Shown here: positions 56,884 to 64,000 of the stretch, one piece after another | How positions within the stretch are numbered: the first letter of the stretch is position 1 | Layout: each line of letters begins with the position of its first letter | Origin: Volutella citrinella | Taxonomy: Eukaryota; Ascomycota; Sordariomycetes; Hypocreales; Nectriaceae | Length of the DNA: 64,000 nt | Assembly (NCBI GenBank): GCA_034401135.1 | Contig: JAWZSP010000002.1 | Coordinates: 3,782,001 to 3,846,000 of the forward strand | Direction of reading: 5' to 3' | The notes under the pieces: generated by a model | Seen by the model: only the letters and a program-made list of their open reading frames with translations | What the model was told of the DNA's origin: nothing | Databases searched by the model: none | Program-made: the position numbers and the translations under genes

Positions 56884-59797
56884 TGTGTACGGGTTATGCA
56901 GTTTGGCACATGCTGTTCATTTCATTTCATTCATCGACGATACACGAATTCTTCCTCTATACTTTCTTTGTCAGTCCCTGGACGACAAAGCACAAACTGC
57001 ACATTACTCGGGCCAAAGCAGGATAAAGGGGAGTCTCATGAGGATCTGCGCATTGAGAAGGACATAATTGCTGGGCTAAAACCCAATAACTGTTTAGACG
57101 CCGTGACAAAAAAAATTGACAACTTCGTTGGATTCGCTTCCATCCTCGGTGGCCTTCCTTTGCTTCACATGCGAGCCTCGATACGCCGAAGTCCCTTGGT
57201 GGACATATTCGCAGAGTGCTGGTACCGTTTTCACGAACGCATTCCCGCCACGACTTGGTACAGCTACTGCAACCTTATACATTAGGTAGGCAGAGAGCTA
57301 CGTGGCCATTATCAACATACACGTCACCAAAATTGATAGAATAGACGGGCAATACGTATGCTCCCGTGTTTGCAAGTCAGCCACAGCGTGGAGGTGTAGT
57401 CTTGGGCGGGCGGCATCAGATGACGGGGCACAAATCGGATACAAGAGAGATCCGGCAGGTAGCCTATCACGACGAGACAAGCAACTCTGTTATTTATTTC
57501 CTCTTCCCGCTCTGTTTGCATGAATGCATCCCTCACCGTCCACAGGCCATGGCGTCAGTTCGGTGGAGGAGGGGGAGGGGCACTGTAACATGGGCAGATC
57601 AGGCACCCAAGGGCTTGCGTGCAGGTGACTGGTGATGCGCGGCCCCCACGACCGCAGACCCCAGTCGAGTCCCCGAACAGCCTTCGGGTTCGACGGCCAA
57701 CAGAGGGTCACTTTTCGCCTCTCTGTGCCGTCGTGCCCGACCTGACCGAGTGTGAGTTGTTGGCTGCGGCGGTGCGTCTGCCGGTCCAGCTGCGTGCAAC
57801 CTCGCCGGCGGCATTGGCGCCTTGTTTTTTTTTTCCAAGATGCGTACATTTGCATGCTTGGCCTGGAAGTGGAAACTACTCATCGTTGGGTACTTACAGT
57901 CACGGAGTGGACAGTACAAGTTGTAAAGCAACATGCTGGGGGGGTGGCCCACCGGTTGGTTCCCATCCGTTTCGGGCTGTTGCGGTTCGGGCCGGCCCCG
58001 TGGAGGTTTCGGGGGAGTCTTAGGACGGACTCGTCCGGGAGGCCGACCGCCCGGGTCAATCAGGTCGGGACAGCGAGCACCAGATGTCCCGTAGACTGCT
58101 TCTAGGGTTAAGTGACTGGTCGCTCTCGATCATCACGGGATGAAACCCTTCGTCGGCCTGGGGTTATTTAGAAATGGTGGCGAGGGCCACGTTTTTTTTT
58201 TTTCTTGCCCTCCCTCCCCCAGCTTGCTTGGGCACGAATGAGTAGTCCCCCCGTCTGGTGCATGCCGGTACAAGCTAGACGGTGCGCGGCATGCGGACGA
58301 CGCGCATGGCCCAACGTATTGCTGTAAGTCGGCGAATAGCAGAGTCCAGACGTTTGCTCCGTCTGCCGTTTGCTTCCAGCGGTCCCGGCGATTGGCCTCA
58401 GCTCGGTTGCGCAAGACACCGGGAGCGCTCATCGACTTTCTGGCCCGCTGCGCTGGCATCGTGCCCCGGGGGGGGGGGCCCATTCGCTGCGGCACGTCAG
58501 CACGACACGGGCTAAGGCGCGACTAGCCAGGCATATGATGATGCCTTGCTGATGATGGTGGAAATGGAGATTGGGGATGCAGTCTGTCTGCCCGTCAATC
58601 AGTTAGCAAGGCCGATGTCCATGGCTCGGGGCTTAGCATCCCAATCAATCCCTCTCCATCACGGCCGTCTTCCCTGATCCGTCAGATCCTAGTCTGTCGC
58701 CCATCCCAAGGCTGTCTCTGGGCAGTCTGCCTCCACTGCTGGTGTTTTTCGTGTTGCCCACGATGCGAGAGCTGCTCCCTCTCGCACGGGCGAACCACGC
58801 ATCCCATCCACAGCCACATCCACGACCACATCCATGCGGCATCACGGCATAGCTGGGCCGCCCCCCTCAATGAGGCAGCCCACACCCCCATCCCCATTCA
58901 TCCACCCAATCCCGAGCTCCCGGCCGAAACCAACAACCAACGCTTCGTCCCCTCTCCTCTCTTCTCTCAGCCCAACCCAGAGCATGCCATGCCCATGGGG
59001 TCACGCCGCACGACGTCCGTCTGGATCTGGCACCTTCGCATCGGTGCGCGCAGAGCTACACCATGCGCGTCCAGCCTATGACACGACATCGCAGCCATCC
59101 TCTCTCCTCCACTTCCAGCCCTCGGCCGTCCCCCAGCTAGCGCAAAGCATGGCGCAGACCGTGGACAGGGCCCCCCGTAGCGCATGGAATAGCCCTATCG
59201 CGCCTTGCGAAGCTACGTCGTTCGCACCTCATGCATGTTCTGCGCATATCGCAGTGACATGACGAGACCGGCCGGCCGTGCCAGGGAACCTGCGGCCTCC
59301 CCTCCCTCTCGTCCACCTGTCTGTCCATCCCCGGTATCTCTGTGAAGCATCAATGGACCATCAGATGATGGCTGCACCGACCGGCCGAGAAGGTGGTTGC
59401 CTCCTTGGCACGGCAAGGCAAGCCAAGGCAAACCCCAAGGCATGGATGGAGATGGGATTACGGATCGCAGCGCATGCATCCCAAAGGCAAGGCGCAGGCA
59501 ATGTCACCCACGCAGTCCGCTTAGCACAAACTTCCCCCCAGCTTGGTTGGCCGTCGCAGCTCTCAAATAGGCACGCCGAGTCGACGGCGCCGCCATCGTA
59601 GATCATGACAGCTCCTCCCACCAGCTCCCGCGTCCCTTGTCCCTGACACTTTTGTCCTTTCTCTCCATCCTTCCTCCTTCTCCCTAGCCTCATCTTCATA
59701 CGCTCGCCCTCTCGTCCCCATACGAGTCCCCTCGCCATCGTAATCGTTCCGTCGTGACTCCTCCTCGTCCTCGTCATCGTCATCGCGACTCCTCGTC
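56884..59797. other. Intergenic region without a recognisable gene
   Basis: About 2.9 kb with runs of G and T (for example near 58195-58205 and 58462-58480). Frames such as 58834-59262 are proline/serine low-complexity without motifs. The last 200 bp (59590-59790) is strongly pyrimidine-rich and probably the promoter or leader of the next gene. Confidence 0.45.
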
Positions 59798-60391
59798 ATG
59801 GGGCCCGAGGCAGGCATCAAGCTCCCCCACCCACTGGCAGCTCGCCAGGTGCAAGTCATCACCCAGACCATCGCTCTGCCTCAGACGACCTTTACCACGC
59901 ACGTCACCCTGGGGTCCCAGCCAACCGCCGCCAACACGAACAGCGGCTCCCCGCCGGCCACCAGCAACCACGAGGGCAACGCCGGCCTGTCCGAGGCCGC
60001 CATCGGGGCCATCGCCGGCTCCATCGCCGGCGTCTTCCTCCTCGCCATCGTCTTCATCTGCTGCTGCCGCTGGCGCCGCCCACAGACCTACGACCGCCAC
60101 CGCGGCAGCTCAGACTACGGCAGCTCCTACCACGACGGCTGGTCCCCGCCGCGATCCCCCCGTGGCGGCCGCACGCCCCGGCCCATGTCCCAGCCGCCCA
60201 TGATGCCTCCGCCCTTCTTCCGGGGCCAGCGCTCGCCCCGGTCCGCCCGCGCGACGCCCCGGCCGCCTCCCGCCGTCTTCTATCCGCCCCAGGAGCCCGA
60301 GCGCATCCCCGGCGGGCCCAAGTTCCCGACCTACAGGGCCCTGCCCATCCCCAACCCGCGCAAGAACCCGGGAATCCCCCATGTTATGTGA
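59798..60391 (+). CDS. Small single-pass membrane protein with proline-rich tail, unknown function
   Basis: Single exon, 197 residues. The extracellular-like N-terminal part is Thr/Ser/Gln-rich (TQTIALPQTTFTTHVTLGSQ), then comes one clear membrane helix with small-residue spacing (AAIGAIAGSIAGVFLLAIVF). Cys-Cys-Cys and Arg-Trp-Arg-Arg follow, suggesting a type I orientation. The cytoplasmic tail is very rich in Pro, Arg and Ser (SPPRSPRGGRTPRPMSQPPM), like a docking tail for SH3/WW or phosphorylation. No signal peptide is obvious. A wall-sensor or adaptor protein is possible but not shown. It lies in the cell-surface part of the window. Confidence 0.65.
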   Translation: MGPEAGIKLPHPLAARQVQVITQTIALPQTTFTTHVTLGSQPTAANTNSGSPPATSNHEGNAGLSEAAIGAIAGSIAGVFLLAIVFICCCRWRRPQTYDRHRGSSDYGSSYHDGWSPPRSPRGGRTPRPMSQPPMMPPPFFRGQRSPRSARATPRPPPAVFYPPQEPERIPGGPKFPTYRALPIPNPRKNPGIPHVM

Positions 60392-60958
60392 GCTCCTTGG
60401 GAGCGAGGATCCTTTTATCAGTCATGAGACCACGAGAATCGAGCGTTTTCTAGCCCCGAAATACCCCCCTGGCCGAACTGTCGGCCGTTGCCCAGAATAC
60501 GTTGTGTCTGTACCATCAGACTCAGCCCCCAATTCCCCCACCAGATTCGCCATGGCATTAATATGAGCGTGTAAGTCGACAAGGTTCGCCCTCATAGATA
60601 TCAAGTCACTGACACGGTGAGCCGAACAGTTTATATGATGATTGCATAGCCCTCCCGAAAAACCCACTGTGGCTGTAACTTGGGCCACTTGGAGATCCCC
60701 CCTTGCTCCGGCATATTTCATTTCTTCATGTATATTTCCTTGTAACTGAATCATAAACATGTAATCATCACACTTGATCATGCGTTCCCATCATTATACC
60801 TTCGAGAGACCCCCAAGGCCGTCAGCATCATAGCCGCATCAAAACTCCGCGATCCAGAGTCGCACAGCAGGCACCGTAGGGACGCATCCCGTCATGTACA
60901 GCAATGTTGTCCGCCTCATACACTACGTCATTCGTTGCATGTACCATCCTCTCCCCAA
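60392..60958. other. Convergent 3' region; no gene
   Basis: About 570 bp between the 3' ends of the membrane protein gene and the aminopeptidase gene. Nothing recognised beyond presumed 3' UTRs. Confidence 0.5.
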
Positions 60959-62552
<1,594 letters not shown>

Positions 62553-64000
62553 GATGGCTGTCTGCAAGGTTGATCAATGGGATGCGTCTCAGGTCCAGAA
62601 TCAAGCTCTCTGGTGCGGGTGAGCTCCCGGCTTTATACGTGACGTGCCATTCTCACCTCGCAGCTCTGCAACCCAACAGCTTGCCATTTTCCGCAATTGC
62701 TCCGGAGCCAAAAGACGACCTCCTCTGCTTCATTCCACCGTGGTTCCCCGATCCTCATGCGCCGGGGTGGAAACAAGTTGGGCCTAGTTTCCTGAATAGG
62801 CAACTCAAACACTATCGTGAGTCTATCAGATGGAGGCCAAAATGGCAGGTCACAGCTACCACAGCCTTGGCAACGTTCGGCCGCTCGCGCCACGACCCCC
62901 AGACCGCGGAGGCGCAAATACGGCCGAGGGCTCTCTCTTTTGCCAATTGCGGTCAGACGTCACCGGCAGCTCTCCATGAGGGTCATGAGGGCAAGAACTG
63001 TAAACCTGAGTCCCTACCAGATTGCGTGCTAGGGCGATGCAGGGTAACATCTCGGTTGGCACGATTGGCTGCTGCGACAGGGGGCATAGTCGGTACAAGG
63101 TTGTCCAGGTAGCTACTGCTGAATGCCCATTGGCTCGAGCTCCCCAGGCATGAGGAGATGCAGGCAGGGTGGGAGGGACTTTTTGTCTCTGGGCACAAGG
63201 ACGGCGACAAAAGAACCCGGAGCACGGACGTCGCAGCGGGCGAGCAGGTTCGCAAGACAGCAACATACGAGGCTGGTTTAGGTATCTGGACGGTGATCCA
63301 GCCATTAGTCAACCGGCTCTTATCAGCGAGGCTATACGGAGACTGAGGGCGGGGTTGGCCCAGACCTTACCCTACATGAGTCGTCACAACCGATAAGGAG
63401 GCCTTATTTTGGCAGAAATGTGAATAAGACTATAGACAGAGTCAAGGTAAATTTAGCGGGGTGTTTCTTGTCGTTTTTTTTTTCGGTTTTCAATGATCAA
63501 TTTGGTCGTCAGCTATTTCCTCATGGTGGCAAGTGTGAAATGCTCAATTCAGGGTGGGAGTCTTATGTTCACTATTAGTATGACAACTTGCGCTTCGACA
63601 CCAGCAGAGAATGTATCTATGTGCATCCCATGTACAAGACAGTTAATTCGGGTTAGTTTTCAATACCCATATCATAAAACATATTCTTCCAGATTTTCTC
63701 CATTAAATACTGATCAATTGTGTATCAAAGCGAGGTTGTTTTGACGTTTGTTGCACGGACCCAAATCTGCATACACTTCCTCATCGGCTTCAATAGTCTT
63801 GCTGTGCCTTGTGCGTAACGATGGCGGCGTACGAAGTGCCCTCGGAATTCACACTATCGAGATTGTCACGAACAAAAGTGTCAAACGATACACGAACAAA
63901 AATGCCATTTAAAGTCTAACTTGTCGACTCACTTGTGTAGTGGCTTGAGCATTCCAGCGCACAGGCCAACTCGCCATAGTACTAAGGCATAGCAGGGTGG
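62553..64000. other. Window end, no recognisable gene
   Basis: About 1.45 kb upstream of the aminopeptidase start. The first part is presumably its promoter. The final ~600 bp is AT-richer with scattered short frames. Nothing assignable. Confidence 0.45.

Noticed and set aside
58834..59262. 142-codon proline/serine-rich frame
   Set aside because: Low complexity without domain or conserved start context; treated as non-coding.

Overview
The window looks like chromosomal DNA of a filamentous ascomycete, most likely a Sordariomycete (Hypocreales-like; this placement is inference). Genes are broken by short GT-AG introns of about 47-187 bp, many with a CTAAC-type branch site. The gene families are typically fungal: Zn2Cys6 regulators, a PREG/PHO80 cyclin, a large-subunit catalase, a Chitin_synth_2 enzyme and a CBM18 chitin deacetylase. 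I support 21 protein genes. Splice sites were assigned by eye from reading frame and motif continuity. No tRNA, rRNA, CRISPR array or intact transposon was recognised.

Layout. (1) 0.2-10 kb: a PHO80-type cyclin, a ThDP-dependent enzyme with a mitochondrial-like leader, an unrecognised 251-residue protein, and a pair of inverted 89-bp repeats. (2) 10.2-26.4 kb: a compact accessory cluster of an FAD monooxygenase, a first PhyH-type Fe(II)/2OG dioxygenase, a Zn2Cys6 regulator, an MFS carrier, a second PhyH dioxygenase, a CocE/NonD-type serine hydrolase and a 14-TM MFS pump. No PKS, NRPS or terpene-synthase core gene is present. The promoters of all the structural genes share a 10-bp direct repeat, CCGARCCGAA, which is nearly confined to this block. 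(3) 26.5-34.6 kb: a methyltransferase, a BBE-type flavin oxidase, an SDR and a second Zn2Cys6 regulator. These are accessory in character but lack the motif. (4) 34.9-38.3 kb: a head-to-head pair of an RRM protein and a half DEAH-box helicase that begins at motif III. (5) 38.6-46.2 kb: a large catalase and a phosphoketolase facing away from each other, then a bacterial-type UDP-sugar dehydrogenase. (6) 48.6-62.6 kb: a cell-surface block with a three-CBM18 chitin deacetylase, a chitin synthase, a small single-pass membrane protein and a secreted or vacuolar M28 aminopeptidase, separated by long gene-free stretches.

How they may work together. The motif-sharing block has what is needed to import or export a compound (two MFS carriers), cleave an ester or amide (CocE/NonD hydrolase), hydroxylate it (two paralogous dioxygenases and an FAD monooxygenase) and control this locally (Zn2Cys6). 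A catabolic, detoxifying or tailoring pathway for an ester- or amide-containing compound fits best. The substrate cannot be read from the sequence.
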